From: Chloropicon primus
Lineage: Eukaryota > Chlorophyta > Chloropicophyceae > Chloropicales > Chloropicaceae
Direction of reading: 5' to 3'
Length of the DNA stretch: 64,000 nucleotides
Assembly: GCA_023205875.1 (NCBI GenBank)
Contig: CP060760.1
Coordinates: 248,001-312,000, forward strand
The notes under the pieces are model-generated. The model saw nothing but the letters and a program-made list of their open reading frames with translations, ran no database searches and was not told the DNA's origin. Shown in pieces: positions 9,508-19,311 of the stretch (positions within the stretch are counted from its first letter, which is position 1; each line of letters starts with the position of its first letter). The translations under genes were made by a program, and so were the position numbers.

Positions 9508-9896
9508 ATGATGTGAATCAGAACAGAGAGTGTGTGCACCTGTCTCTCGAGGCACTGGAACACCGCGACGTCGTCACGAGAGAGAACGATCTGATTCTCG
9601 GGACTCCGCAACGCAATGCCGCGATCCTCGTCGTCCTCGACCTCTGGCTCAGTACTTGCTTGATGGGAGTAGTGATGGGACCACCCTGGCACACCTCCTC
9701 ACTCTCTCTCTCTCTCTCGACACCGTGGGTCAAAATCTTCAACCGAGTGGTCGTTGAAAAGCTCGTGAGACGTGTAACTCGATATCTGGACTCTTGGTTT
9801 TGACCCGAACGCTCCTCCTTTCCCGCCCTCGTCGCCTCTTTCCCTCCCAGTCGCTTCAGATCTCCTCCTCTTCTGGATAAGTTTTGACTCAGGGGA

Positions 9897-9943
<47 letters not shown>

Positions 9944-10102
9944 GGATCGATCGGCGGCCAAGGGCTGAAGTGAAGAGGAAGGGAAGGAGAAGAGGAGGAC
10001 ACGAACGGAATCTTCTTTTCGTGATCTTTCGTTGGACTCGTCGCTCGAGGGAACCGGCGTTGTGGTGAGGACACAGAGAGAGGGCGAAGTAGAGGAAGGA
10101 GG
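9421..10102. promoter_or_regulatory. Shared upstream region of the YjbQ-family gene and recA
   Basis: 682 bp with a GATGCT/GTTGTT trinucleotide-rich block (about 9460-9513) and a 38-bp (AG)19 tract at 9901-9938. No gene is supported. Confidence 0.4.
9901..9938. repeat. (AG)19 microsatellite
   Basis: Perfect dinucleotide repeat 165 bp before the recA start. Confidence 0.9.
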
Positions 10103-11239
10103 ATGTTGTCTCGTGTGGGAGGGCTGGCGTTCTCGGGGCGGCTGGTGCGAGGAGGGAGGGCGGTGGCGTCCATGCCGTTTCTCCCGTCGTACTCGACCAA
10201 GTCGGAAACGACGACGACGACGACGACTCGGAGTGACGACGAGAGGAGCGACGAAGCTCTCGAGGCTGCGTTGAAGAACATTGACAAGGTGCATGGGACG
10301 GGAACGGTGATGAAGCTTGGGTCGGCTTCGGAGCAAGTGAGGAACTGCAACGTGATTCCGACGGGATCCTTGCAGCTGGATAGCATTCTGGGCGTCGGCG
10401 GGCTCCCTCGTGGGAGAGTCTGCGAGATTTATGGTCCCGAGGCGAGCGGGAAGACGACCCTTGCCCTTCACATCATTGCGGAGGCTCAGAAGCGGAACGG
10501 GACTTGCGTTTTCGTTGACGCGGAGCACGCTCTGGACAGGGAGTACGCCGACCGGATAGGGGTGGACACGGATAACCTACTGCTCTCTCAGCCGGATACC
10601 GGGGAGCAGGCCCTCGACATTGTGGACACTTTCATACGGTCGTCGTCCGTGGACGTCATCTGCGTGGACTCTGTGGCGGCCTTGGTCCCGAAGGCGGAGC
10701 TGGAGGGCGCCATGACCGAGCCCCACATGGCCCTCCAAGCGAGGCTCATGTCCAAGGCTCTGAGGAAGATATCGCACTCCCTGAGCAAGTCCGGGACGCT
10801 CCTCGTGTTCCTGAACCAGGTGAGGCAGAAGATTAACATGGGCGGGTTCAGCTACGGGATCACGGAATACACAAGCGGCGGAACCGCGCTCAAGTATTAT
10901 TCGAGCGTGCGCATGGAGATCCGAAAGATCGGGAGCATTAAGAGGGAGAACGAGATCATAGGCCACAACGTCCGGGTCAAGGTGGCCAAGAACAAGGTCG
11001 CGCCCCCGTTCAAGCAGGTGCAGCTTCAGCTGGAGTTCGGCAAGGGCCTCTGCCCTTACTCGGAGGTGCTTGACCTCGGCCTGCACTTTGGCCTGCTGCA
11101 GCAGAAGGGAAGCTGGTTCGCGATGGACGGGGAGAACATCGGGCAGGGGCGAGAGTCGGCAAAGGAGTTTCTGAGGGACACTCCTCAGGTGTACGGCGAG
11201 CTGCGAGAGTCTGTGAGAAAACTGCTTTTCACAAAGTAA
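10103..11239 (+). CDS. RECA: Bacterial-type RecA recombinase, organelle-targeted
   Basis: 378 residues. RecA forms filaments on single-stranded DNA and drives homologous strand exchange; here it would repair organelle DNA. The core shows Walker A (GPEASGKTT), Walker B (VDVICVDSVAAL), the L1/L2 region (NQVRQKINMG and GGTALKYYSSVRMEIRK) and the C-terminal domain. The N-terminus, MLSRVGGLAFSGRLVRGGRAVASMPF, is basic and free of acidic residues, which fits a mitochondrial presequence better than a plastid one, though this is inference. A Thr/Asp-rich linker coded by ACG repeats follows. No intron. Base composition matches the neighbours, so this is a nuclear gene of endosymbiotic origin rather than contamination. 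Confidence 0.95.
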   Translation: MLSRVGGLAFSGRLVRGGRAVASMPFLPSYSTKSETTTTTTTRSDDERSDEALEAALKNIDKVHGTGTVMKLGSASEQVRNCNVIPTGSLQLDSILGVGGLPRGRVCEIYGPEASGKTTLALHIIAEAQKRNGTCVFVDAEHALDREYADRIGVDTDNLLLSQPDTGEQALDIVDTFIRSSSVDVICVDSVAALVPKAELEGAMTEPHMALQARLMSKALRKISHSLSKSGTLLVFLNQVRQKINMGGFSYGITEYTSGGTALKYYSSVRMEIRKIGSIKRENEIIGHNVRVKVAKNKVAPPFKQVQLQLEFGKGLCPYSEVLDLGLHFGLLQQKGSWFAMDGENIGQGRESAKEFLRDTPQVYGELRESVRKLLFTK

Positions 11240-11256
11240 AAACAAATGATGATTTT

Positions 11257-11261
11257 TGTAA
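11257..11261 (+). terminator. TGTAA poly(A) signal of recA (putative)
   Basis: TGTAA 18 nt after the recA stop codon. Confidence 0.5.
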
Positions 11262-11302
11262 TGTGCGCGCACGTGCGCGCGCGTCGTGTCCGTGTCGCGT
11301 GT

Positions 11303-12843
11303 TTACCTGCACTTGTACGTCCACATCGCCAGGAAAAAGAAGAGAACGGCAAAGGTGAGGGAGAGCGCGCGCTGCGAGACTTCGCTCCTCATCTTCTCCT
11401 CCACCGGGGTTCTGTCCACACCGAGGTCCCCCTTCGCAACCCTCGCGCCGGCGGAGCTGCCCCTCAGCCAGCTTGGCAGGAAGGCGTCCAGCACCACCCC
11501 CGTGGCCGCCGCCGAGGAGCTCGAGACCACGGAAACCAGGAAGTTCCTGACCTGCTCGTCCCCGGCCGCCGAGCTTAGGATGTCCTTGACGAGTTCCGAG
11601 TTGCTGCTCTGGCTCGGCCTGGGCAGCTCGGGCGTGGACGACAGGGACGCCTTCACCCCGCTCACGACGCTGGTCGGCGAGTTGCAGTTGGAGCTGCAGT
11701 TCGCCAGGGGCGGGTCGGCCAGGAGGGCCGGGTACTCCCTCGGCGAGCACAGGGCGTCCCCCGCGGTGTTTCGGAGGGCGTGGTGGCCGCCCCCCGCCGC
11801 CTGTTGCGGGTCCGAGGGGGCCATCACCGTCTCCGTCCACACCTTGCAGAGCTTGACGCAGAGGTTCTCCACGAAAGACTTGTGCTGGGGCTTGATGACA
11901 GTCTCCATGATCTGGTCGTACGTGTTGATGTGGATGGTCTTGTCGATGTAGATCGAGGTCGACTCCACGACCAGGGTGATGAGCAGGTCGCTTATGAACT
12001 CCTTCCCCTCCTCCGAGAGCAGGATGTCCTTGTACTTCTCGAAGGCCTCCCCGGAGCTCGTCTGATCGCTGGCGTTCTCCATCAGCGTCTCGATGGTCTG
12101 CCTGGCCACGCTGGCGGCCACGACGGAGAAGAAGCCGCCTCCCTGGTTGAACACCTTCTCCAGGGTCTGGCCCACCATGTTGTTCGTGGAGGAGCTCATC
12201 TTCCTCAGCCCCCTGACGACCTCCGGGCCGTCCGAGTCCGACTCCCCGCTGCTCTTATTGTTGTGCGCCGTCCTCCCGCTCGTCGAGGCCTCCGACTCGC
12301 CCGACTCGGACGAGTCCGGCGCCCCGTCCTCGCCCTGAGCCCTCGTCTGAGCGAGCACGCTCTTCAGCGTGGCCTTCACGTTCGCCTGGACCGCCTCCTG
12401 GGTCTCCTCGCAGCTCGCAAGCTTTATGGCCTGCCTTATCGACTGAGGCACCACCTCGCTGTCCGAGGAAAGGAACTCCCTCACGTCCTTGGCCAGCGTG
12501 CCGAGCGCCTGGCGACGACAACAAACGAAGGAGAACGAGAAGAAGATGAAGAAGGAGGAGGGCGAGGAGAAAGAATGCGTCAGGAATTCTTCTCGCTGCT
12601 TATTTTGCTTCTGCCGTTGTTTCTGCTGACGAAGCCCAAACTCATCCCCCAACGCACGGTGGGAATGGAATGTCAAAATGCGTTCCTTACCTCTGCGGTG
12701 TCCTGCGTGGTCTCCACGACGTTCCTGAAGGCTTGAGTGGTCTTCTCGAACCATCCCCTCCTGTAGGCCTCGTACGCCGCGACTCCAGCGCAGCACACCG
12801 TCGCCGCGGCGACCGCTTTTCCCCTTCCCCTCGCAACCGGCAT
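11303..12843 (-). CDS. PP2-A10-like membrane protein (plant/algal family)
   Basis: Two exons, 12843-12691 and 12508-11303, with a 182-nt intron (GTAAGG...CAG, phase 0), give 452 residues. The N-terminus has a short hydrophobic stretch (KAVAAATVCCAGVAAYEAY). The middle has the conserved run KDVREFLSSDSEVVPQSIRQ, then FFSVVAASVARQ and SIYIDKTIHINTYDQI, which match from memory the plant family named PHLOEM PROTEIN 2-LIKE A10. The C-terminus carries a membrane anchor (LTFAVLFFFLAMWTYKCR). Ser-rich linkers lie between the blocks. The family's biochemical role is unknown and it is not a true PP2 lectin. It is convergent with recA and divergent from DDX6. Confidence 0.75.
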
Positions 12844-13808
12844 GACGAAATCCTCTCGTCACAATCCCTTTCTCCCTCGTGGCGTGGCTTCACGAGTAAT
12901 CCACCAAATTTCGCGAGAGAGGCCTCTTTGGAACCGCAAGAGAGAGACACAAGCGTTGACCCGGTCCTCCACTCGTGTTACTCCTCCCTCCGACCGCGAG
13001 ACACGTCTAAAAGCAACGACGCACCTCTACCCCCTCGTGCGTTTGCTGAGAGTCTCCTGGGTCGCTGACTCAACGGAACGGAAATGTTGCGAAAGGAAAA
13101 CTCGACTTTTCGGATAACCTCTCTCATAAAATCAATAAAACAAAGCAACGCGTGTGGATTGTCCTTCTATTTCGCCCCCACCTTCAGCAGTTTCGGTTTA
13201 GGACGAATTTCTCGAATTCTTAGCGTGGGTTTAGCACTCACTTCGATCATGTAACTTCATGCACAGAATTCCAGTGGCGGACGCGATCGCCCTCGCTCGA
13301 GAGGGAGAGAGAGAGAAAACACAAAACACAAGAGAGGGAGGAGCGCGTGGGCCTCGAACTCTCGATCGTGACCTTCGCCTTGAGCGTTACCGCGATCGGA
13401 GGGACGTAACGGGCGTGCGCGGTGCTGCGTCTTCTTCTTTTTTTCCTTTTTTTTTTTTTCTTCCCTGCGTTTGCGCGCGACCCTCTTTAGGAGAGAAAGG
13501 GAAAGGGATCTTCTTTTTTCTTTTTCTTTTGAGGGAACCCTCGCCGTCGTACCTTTTGTGTGCGTGTTTTTTGGGAACTCGCCCGGTGGCGGCCGCTTGG
13601 TTTGACGGAGCGTTGAGATCGCTTGCGCGAGCGTAACGCCCAGAAGTCTGGCTGGTCGCGAGGATCAACGTACGGACGACACGACCACCGCCTCCTTTTG
13701 CCTCGTAGAAAACGAAAAGACGTGAAGGACTCGCGGGGGCTTTTCGTAGGAAGAAGAACAAACTTAATTAGAGGAGCTCAAGAGAGTCGAGAGAGAACAC
13801 CTTGAAAG
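12844..13808. promoter_or_regulatory. Shared upstream region of the PP2-A10-like gene and DDX6
   Basis: 965 bp, GC-rich with T-runs near 13435-13460 and 13510-13535, probably including a long DDX6 5' UTR. I saw no convincing coding exon and no tRNA. Confidence 0.35.
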
Positions 13809-15443
13809 ATGGCTCACAACATGATACCGCCTCAGGTGGCCATGACGCCCCCACCCCAACCACAAACTTATGCGAACGCGTCCTCCCAACAGCAGCAGCA
13901 GCAGCAACAACAACAACAACAGGCTGCTGCCCTGTACCAGCAGCCCATGGGTGCCATGCAGCAGCAGCACCCCATGTACGCCATGCCCATGGGATACAAC
14001 CCTGCCATGATGATGCCAAACTACTATATGCAGCAGGGCATGCAGAGGGGCATGCAGATGCCGTACGGCATGCAGCCTCCACCGGGCTCGAATCCCGCCG
14101 CCCAAGCCGGCTACCAGCAGCAGCAGATGGGCCACCAGCAGGGAATGCCCCCGCCACAGGCGCCCCAGCAGCAGCAGCAGCAGCAGCAGGGTGCGGCGAA
14201 CCCCGGAGCGGTCGTCCCCTCGAACGGAAACGGAGAGGGCTGGAAGAACGGTCTTCGACTTCCACCCAAGGACGACAGGGTCAGGACGAGCGATGTGACC
14301 AACACGAAGGGCTGCGAGTTTGAGGACTTTTACCTCAAGAGGGAGCTGCTCATGGGAATTTACGAGAAGGGCTTCGACAAGCCATCCCCAATCCAGGAGG
14401 AAAGCATTCCCATCGCTCTCACGGGAAGGGACGTCCTCGCCAGGGCGAAGAACGGGACCGGAAAGACCGCCTCCTTCATCATCCCAATCCTCGAGAGAGT
14501 GAAGACCACCAAGAACTGCATCCAGGCGCTCATCTTGGTGCCAACGAGGGAGCTGGCGCTCCAGACCTCCCAGGTCTGCAAGGAGATCGGAAAGAACCTC
14601 ACCGGGTGCCAGATCATGGTGTCCACCGGTGGAACGACCCTCAAGGACGACATCATGAGGCTGCACAACCCAGTGCACATTGTGGTCGCCACGCCGGGTA
14701 GGATTCTGGACCTCGCCGAGAAGGGCGTCGCGAGGCTCGGCAACTGCGAGATGTTTGTTTTGGACGAGGCCGACAAGCTCCTTTCCGTGGAGTTCGAGCC
14801 GGTCATTGAGAAGTTGATCCGAATGTGCTCGGAAACCAGGCAAATCATGCTCTTCTCCGCCACCTTCCCTGTCACCGTGAAGGCCTTCAAGGAGAAGTGG
14901 CTCAAGAGGCCTTACGTGATCAACAAGATGGACGAGCTTACCCTCAAGGGAGTGACGCAGTACTACGCCTTTGTGGAGGAGAAGCAGAAGTTGCACTGCC
15001 TCAACACCGTCTTCAGCAAGCTGGACGTCAACCAGTCCATTATATTCTGCAACTCTGTGAACAGGGTGGAGCTGTTGGCCAAGAAGATTACCGAGATGGG
15101 CTACTCTTGCTTTTACATCCACGCGAGGATGCTCCAGAGCCATAGGAACAGGGTCTTCCACGACTTCAGGAACGGAGCCTGCAGGAACTTGGTGTCCACC
15201 GACCTGTTCACCAGAGGAATTGACGTGCAGGCAGTGAACGTCGTGATCAACTTCGACTTCCCAAAGACCTCCGAGACGTATTTGCACAGAGTTGGAAGGT
15301 CCGGAAGGTTCGGTCACTTGGGCTTGGCCATCAACCTCATCACGTACGAGGATAGGCACAACTTGTTTAGGATTGAGAAGGAGTTGGGTACTGAGATCAA
15401 GAGCATCCCACCACAGATTGAGAAGAGCCTGTACTGTGCTTAA
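13809..15443 (+). CDS. DHH1: DEAD-box RNA helicase DDX6/Dhh1 (P-body component)
   Basis: 544 residues. DDX6/Dhh1 represses translation and promotes mRNA decapping in cytoplasmic P-bodies. The N-terminal 160 residues are Gln/Met/Pro-rich, coded by CAG/CAA runs, and likely disordered. The helicase core is complete: Q-motif ([17 protein letters not shown]), motif I (AKNGTGKT), Ia (PTRELALQ), Ib (TPGRILDLA), DEAD, SAT, IV (IIFCNSVNR), V ([13 protein letters not shown]) and VI ([10 protein letters not shown]). It ends QIEKSLYCA, the usual Dhh1 C-terminus. No intron. Codon choice is the most biased in the window, suggesting high expression. Confidence 0.96.
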   Translation: MAHNMIPPQVAMTPPPQPQTYANASSQQQQQQQQQQQQAAALYQQPMGAMQQQHPMYAMPMGYNPAMMMPNYYMQQGMQRGMQMPYGMQPPPGSNPAAQAGYQQQQMGHQQGMPPPQAPQQQQQQQQGAANPGAVVPSNGNGEGWKNGLRLPPKDDRVRTSDVTNTKGCEFEDFYLKRELLMGIYEKGFDKPSPIQEESIPIALTGRDVLARAKNGTGKTASFIIPILERVKTTKNCIQALILVPTRELALQTSQVCKEIGKNLTGCQIMVSTGGTTLKDDIMRLHNPVHIVVATPGRILDLAEKGVARLGNCEMFVLDEADKLLSVEFEPVIEKLIRMCSETRQIMLFSATFPVTVKAFKEKWLKRPYVINKMDELTLKGVTQYYAFVEEKQKLHCLNTVFSKLDVNQSIIFCNSVNRVELLAKKITEMGYSCFYIHARMLQSHRNRVFHDFRNGACRNLVSTDLFTRGIDVQAVNVVINFDFPKTSETYLHRVGRSGRFGHLGLAINLITYEDRHNLFRIEKELGTEIKSIPPQIEKSLYCA

Positions 15444-15692
15444 GAAGCACCCGGAGAGACTTCAGCGACAGGAAAGAGATGCAGAAGAGAGAACCAGAGT
15501 GATCCGCAAGCGCCGCGCGAGGAGAGAGGCTTTCCTCTTTCCTCGGGGCGACTTGCTTGTATTAGTAGCGCGTGTACATTGATGTGACAAAATCAACATC
15601 CGGAGAGGTTCCGGAGCATGATGAGAATAACAACACCCTGGCTCGGGGAGGTCCCGAGTCGATATGTGCTAGAAAGAGCATGAGTTTTTGTT

Positions 15693-15697
15693 TGTAA
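15693..15697 (+). terminator. TGTAA poly(A) signal of DDX6 (putative)
   Basis: TGTAA about 250 nt after the stop, giving a long 3' UTR that faces the 3' UTR of selenoprotein K. Confidence 0.4.
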
Positions 15698-15747
15698 TGT
15701 ACTTTTCTCAAGCTCCTCACTTGACAAGCAGTCAATTTGGTTTTTGT

Positions 15748-15752
15748 TTACA
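15748..15752 (-). terminator. TGTAA poly(A) signal of selenoprotein K (putative)
   Basis: TGTAA on the minus strand, about 40 nt beyond the SECIS-like hairpin, so the hairpin would stay in the mature mRNA. Confidence 0.45.
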
Positions 15753-15790
15753 AGATAGTAACAAAGGTTTTACCCCCCCGGTCGTGGCAG

Positions 15791-15833
15791 TTCAGTCGGC
15801 ACGGTCTTTCTCGACTTCCCGTGTCGTCGTCAT
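15791..15833 (-). ncRNA. SECIS-like hairpin in the 3' UTR of selenoprotein K
   Basis: Read on the minus strand, ATGA at 15833-15830 is followed after 12 nt by AA and later by TGA near 15793. Helix II has 10 positions of which 8 pair (5' GACGACACGG against 3' CCGTGCCGAC, with mismatches A-A and A-C). After the AA bulge a small helix, GTC with GAC closed by a six-base loop, makes it resemble a form-2 SECIS. The quartet, the spacing and the AA all fit the eukaryotic selenocysteine insertion element. It lies about 65 nt past the TAA stop. This was folded by eye, not by program. Confidence 0.75.
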
Positions 15834-15897
15834 ATATCTTGGCCCTCGCCGGTGTACCTCTGCATGAAAAGGGTGGTGCCTCAGCGAGCACCGCCCC

Positions 15898-16209
15898 TTA
15901 CCTTCGTCATCCACCGCCGGGAACGTTTCCGGAGCTCTTGTAGTCCTTTATCCCGGCTATTCGTGGACCCCTGTTCCTCGGCCCTCTCGGGTTACCGCCC
16001 CCTCCTCCGCCCCCTCCGCCGAAGTTGTTGTTGCTCCTCGCCCCCGTCGTCTTGCCCGTCCTCCTGTAGTGGTTGGCCTTCTCCAAACTAAACATGGTCT
16101 CGAAGAACTGGCCTATCACGTTCATCAAGGACCAGAAGAGGTCGGAAATGATGGAAAGCCTGAACGGGCTTCGCTTCTCAACGATGCGACCTTGGACGAC
16201 GTGAACCAT
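15898..16209 (-). CDS. SELENOK: Selenoprotein K with in-frame TGA read as selenocysteine
   Basis: 103 residues counting selenocysteine. SelK is a single-span ER membrane protein linked to ER-associated degradation and, in animals, protein palmitoylation with DHHC6. The sequence starts MVHVVQGRIVEKRSPFRL, spans the membrane at about 18-42 (LSIISDLFWSLMNVIGQFFETMFS), then has a Gly/Arg/Asn-rich cytosolic tail as in all SelK proteins. At codon 101 (15909-15907) a TGA follows GGG and is followed by two arginines and TAA, giving GGG-Sec-RR; animal SelK ends GG-Sec-GR. A SECIS-like hairpin sits downstream. The start is the Met matching the family N-terminus; the frame is open upstream but has no earlier ATG. 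Simple ORF callers would stop at the TGA. Confidence 0.88.
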
Positions 16210-16572
16210 CCTTGCGTTCTGCCCCCCGGCCCTCGTCCCCCTCACCGCCTCCTCTCCTCTCCTCTTCGTCTCGCCTTCTTCCTGGAGAATCTGTCCCTCG
16301 ATGGCCTCGAGGGCCTCGAGGGCCTGGGTGATGGTGATGGTGATGGTGATGGTGGCTGGATGGCGATGGTGGTGGAGGCAGGGGTTGATCCGAGTCAAAG
16401 ATGACTCCACGGCCTCTTCCTCTTTCGCAAGGACCCTCACTTGCTGGGGAAAGGGACAAAGAAGGCGATTGATGATGGCGAATGAACAGAAGGACAAGGA
16501 GTGAGAGTGTGTGTGGGTGGGGGGGGGGGGGAGCCCGAGAAAGTCGCTGGAGTCATGCAATCTTGAATTACT
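16210..16572. promoter_or_regulatory. Upstream region of selenoprotein K
   Basis: 363 bp between the SelK start and the 3' end of the ABCG gene. It has a repeated GATGGT block near 16331-16356 and a 12-base G run near 16519. A 5' UTR intron is possible but not provable here. Confidence 0.3.
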
Positions 16573-19311
16573 TTAGAAGTTATGCGAGCTAAAGTAGGTC
16601 GACAGGCACAACAGCTTCTTCCCCCTCGATCTTGCCGCGGTGAGGAAAAGCATAAAGTAGGCCAAGGCCAAAGTCATGACACAGAGCATGCCCAGCATGA
16701 TGAGGCAGTGCTTGATGTTGAGCAGGTCGAAACCGTAGAGCTCGATGTAGGTGGACCCGTCCTCGATCGGGCAGATCTCCACGGGGAAGGAGGACTCCTC
16801 GCCAAGACTTTCGGGGTAAAATCCGCCAGCGGAGTCCGGGCCGCCCTCGGCGTCGACGTTGAAGCACCGGTTCACGAGCTGCAGCACGTCCATGTTCCCC
16901 GGCTGGACCAGAACGCTGCTGCATTTCGTGACCAGAGTGCTCTGGTCGTCCCTGAAAGGGCCCAGGGTCGCAAGCCTGGCCCCGCAGGTGGGGTCCGAGA
17001 GAGCGCGAGCCGTCCAAGACAAGCAGTCCACCGCTTTGGGATCATCCACTCCACAGTCTCGCGAGAAGTTAGCGAAAAAGTCTGTGACTTCCCTTGGGCA
17101 GTTTCCATCGCCTTGGGCGTCGGGCATCACGTCCCCCAAGTCGAATCCCGATGGCACCCCCTTGATGAGCTGCGAGGGCGTGCAGTGCAGCTTGAGATCA
17201 TTGAACTCGTTCTGCATCAGCGCGGCAAAGGCGTATCTCACTGGGGAGATGGCTTGGACCCAAGCCACGTAGTCTGGCGTGTCCTCGTACGAGATGAAGA
17301 ATCCCGAGAAGAGCATGAAGGGCAGCACAAAGAGGGGGGCAAGGGACAGGGCAACCGCGACGTCCCTGAAGGCGCTGGACAGCAGCAGCCCAATGTTCGT
17401 CCCGCACAGGTTGACCATGACCAGGCAGAGGCAAAAGATTGCGAACTTGCAGCCGTCTTGCTGCAACCCAATCGCAAAATAGGAGCTGGCCGAGACCAGG
17501 ACCGGGATCAGAATCTGAAAGGGGTACTCCACCAGGATCTTGCTGCAAAAGTAGACGAAGACGGAGTACGCCCCATTCGAGTACTCCCTGATGAAGACGC
17601 TCCTCTCGCTGGAGAAGGCAGAGAGCACGCTGAGCACGGAGGTGAAGAGGGTGCCGGCCACGAAGTAGAACAGGACCCCAGACCTCGCCATGATTCCGGT
17701 CTGGTTCTCGCTGACGTCCCAGAACACCGCCAAGGCGATCAGAGTCGAGATCAGAGCTTGGATCAGCCTGGACGGGAGAAGCATCTTGTTGCGGAGAAAG
17801 TGCTTGAACCCCCTCTTGGTGAGCAGGACGATCTGCCTCCAGACGGGGACGCAGGACTTCAAGCGAAGCAGGACGATGTCCTTGATGCTGATGCTGCTCT
17901 CGGACACCTTGTGCAGCAGGGTCGATTGGGTCTCCTTGCACGTCACCGACAGCCTCCAGGACTGGTGGAGCTGCTCGAGCTTGGAGTCCCCGGAGGGGCC
18001 GGACAAGTTCAGGACGTGGAGGAAAAAGTAATCGCACGGGTTGCTGAACGGAGGGCACGAGTACCCCAGGTCGCAAAAGTACTCCACCGATTTGGAGGCC
18101 TCTCCCCAGTACACGGTCTGCCCGCTGGCCAGCAGCAGCATGTCGTCGAACATGTCGTACAAGTCGCTGGAGGGCTGGTGAATCGTCATCACGACCGTCT
18201 TGCCGAGGTGGCACAACGTCTTCAGGACTCCCCCGAGGCTGTAGGCGGCGTACGCATCGAGGCCGGAGGACGGCTCGTCGAGGAATATGATGCTCGGGTT
18301 GGTGAGGAGCTCCGTGGCGATCGCGCACCTCTTCCTCTCCCCCCCGGACACGCCCCTCGTGCCGTCGATGCTGGACCCGATGATCGTGCTCTGGCACTTG
18401 TCCAGGCCGAGCAGGCGGATGGCGTTTGCGGCCCTCTGCGCCTTCTTGGAGTTCGACATGGTGTACGGCAGCCTCATGTGCGCCGCGAAGAGGATCGTCT
18501 CCTTCACCGTCATCGTGCTCAGCATGCAATCGTCCTGGTGGACGAACGCGGAGATCTCGCTGATGTCCGTCGGGGAGCAGGCCTCCTCGCCGTTCAGAAT
18601 GATCTGGCCGGACGTCTTGGTGAGGTTCCCCCCGAGAATATTCAGCAGGGTGGTCTTCCCCGCGCCGCTGGGTCCGAGGATCGCCAGCATCCTGCCCGAG
18701 GAGTGGATGCCTGAGATGTTCTGCAGCACGTGGTGGAGTCCTGGTGCATTAGAGAGAGAGAGAGAGAGAGAGAGTGGCGTGGGAGGGTTGTACGTCAGTT
18801 CAGTTGGCGTGGGTGAGAACACACACACATACACGTGCGGGGACTTACCTTGGTCGTCGACCTTGAGCTTGCTCTTCTTTGGCCCGAAGCAACCCGGGAG
18901 CGCGTTGATCGCGAATCCGATGTTCTCCACGGCAATTTGGACCCCGCCGCCGTCCCCACCGTACAGCGAGGTCTCGCTGCTCATCACGACGATGCCAGGC
19001 CCGCTGCTCAGCGCCACGCCTTCTTGGGCCAGACCCTCCGACGAACTGAGTTTGACCCGGATCGTCATCTCCGCGGAGCACCCCCTCATGGACGAGGCGA
19101 TCACCTCCAGAGCAGACCTCGGCGTGAGGATCTCGGACCCGCTGAACTTGGGCTCGGCCGCGGGCTCCTCGGCGGGGCACCCCGCATCGCAAACCCCCTG
19201 GAAGATGCGGGCGCTCGCGCCACTCTCATTCGCATCGTCGTCGTCGTCAACAACCCCCAATTTCTGGTTCTCGACGTCCGCCGGCGGAGCAGGAACCCCT
19301 CCCTTCCCCAT
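16573..19311 (-). CDS. ABCG (white/WBC) half-transporter
   Basis: Two exons, 19311-18849 and 18740-16573, give 876 residues; the 108-nt intron (GTAAGT...CAG) is a multiple of three and lacks a stop, so it looks like coding sequence at first sight. Residues 1-155 are an acidic N-terminal extension. The nucleotide-binding domain has Walker A (GPSGAGKTT), the signature VSGGERKR, Walker B (IIFLDEPSSGLDA) and the H-loop (TIHQPSSDLYD), placed before the membrane domain as in ABCG proteins. About six spans follow. The last extracellular loop is long (about 150 residues) and holds around ten cysteines, likely disulphide-bonded. The substrate (lipid, sterol or other) cannot be told. Confidence 0.93.
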   Translation of the reverse strand: MGKGGVPAPPADVENQKLGVVDDDDDANESGASARIFQGVCDAGCPAEEPAAEPKFSGSEILTPRSALEVIASSMRGCSAEMTIRVKLSSSEGLAQEGVALSSGPGIVVMSSETSLYGGDGGGVQIAVENIGFAINALPGCFGPKKSKLKVDDQGKSPHVYVCVFSPTPTELTYNPPTPLSLSLSLSNAPGLHHVLQNISGIHSSGRMLAILGPSGAGKTTLLNILGGNLTKTSGQIILNGEEACSPTDISEISAFVHQDDCMLSTMTVKETILFAAHMRLPYTMSNSKKAQRAANAIRLLGLDKCQSTIIGSSIDGTRGVSGGERKRCAIATELLTNPSIIFLDEPSSGLDAYAAYSLGGVLKTLCHLGKTVVMTIHQPSSDLYDMFDDMLLLASGQTVYWGEASKSVEYFCDLGYSCPPFSNPCDYFFLHVLNLSGPSGDSKLEQLHQSWRLSVTCKETQSTLLHKVSESSISIKDIVLLRLKSCVPVWRQIVLLTKRGFKHFLRNKMLLPSRLIQALISTLIALAVFWDVSENQTGIMARSGVLFYFVAGTLFTSVLSVLSAFSSERSVFIREYSNGAYSVFVYFCSKILVEYPFQILIPVLVSASSYFAIGLQQDGCKFAIFCLCLVMVNLCGTNIGLLLSSAFRDVAVALSLAPLFVLPFMLFSGFFISYEDTPDYVAWVQAISPVRYAFAALMQNEFNDLKLHCTPSQLIKGVPSGFDLGDVMPDAQGDGNCPREVTDFFANFSRDCGVDDPKAVDCLSWTARALSDPTCGARLATLGPFRDDQSTLVTKCSSVLVQPGNMDVLQLVNRCFNVDAEGGPDSAGGFYPESLGEESSFPVEICPIEDGSTYIELYGFDLLNIKHCLIMLGMLCVMTLALAYFMLFLTAARSRGKKLLCLSTYFSSHNF

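Noticed and set aside
10103-11239. Bacterial contamination at recA
   Set aside because: The N-terminal targeting sequence, local codon bias, TGTAA signal and neighbouring eukaryotic genes show a nuclear gene.
13380-13450. tRNA-like stretch with TTCGAGGC on the minus strand
   Set aside because: The flanking bases do not form a T-stem, and no acceptor or anticodon arm can be drawn.
13764-15359. A 531-codon minus-strand frame
   Set aside because: Antisense to the DDX6 helicase; His/Leu-rich shadow with no motif.
15907-15909. TGA taken as the true stop or as a mutation of SelK
   Set aside because: Position, following residues, TAA two codons later and the SECIS-like hairpin fit selenocysteine much better.
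16582-18714. A 710-codon plus-strand frame
   Set aside because: It is antisense to the ABCG gene. In GC-rich genes with G/C at third positions, antisense frames stay open by chance. No domain is seen.
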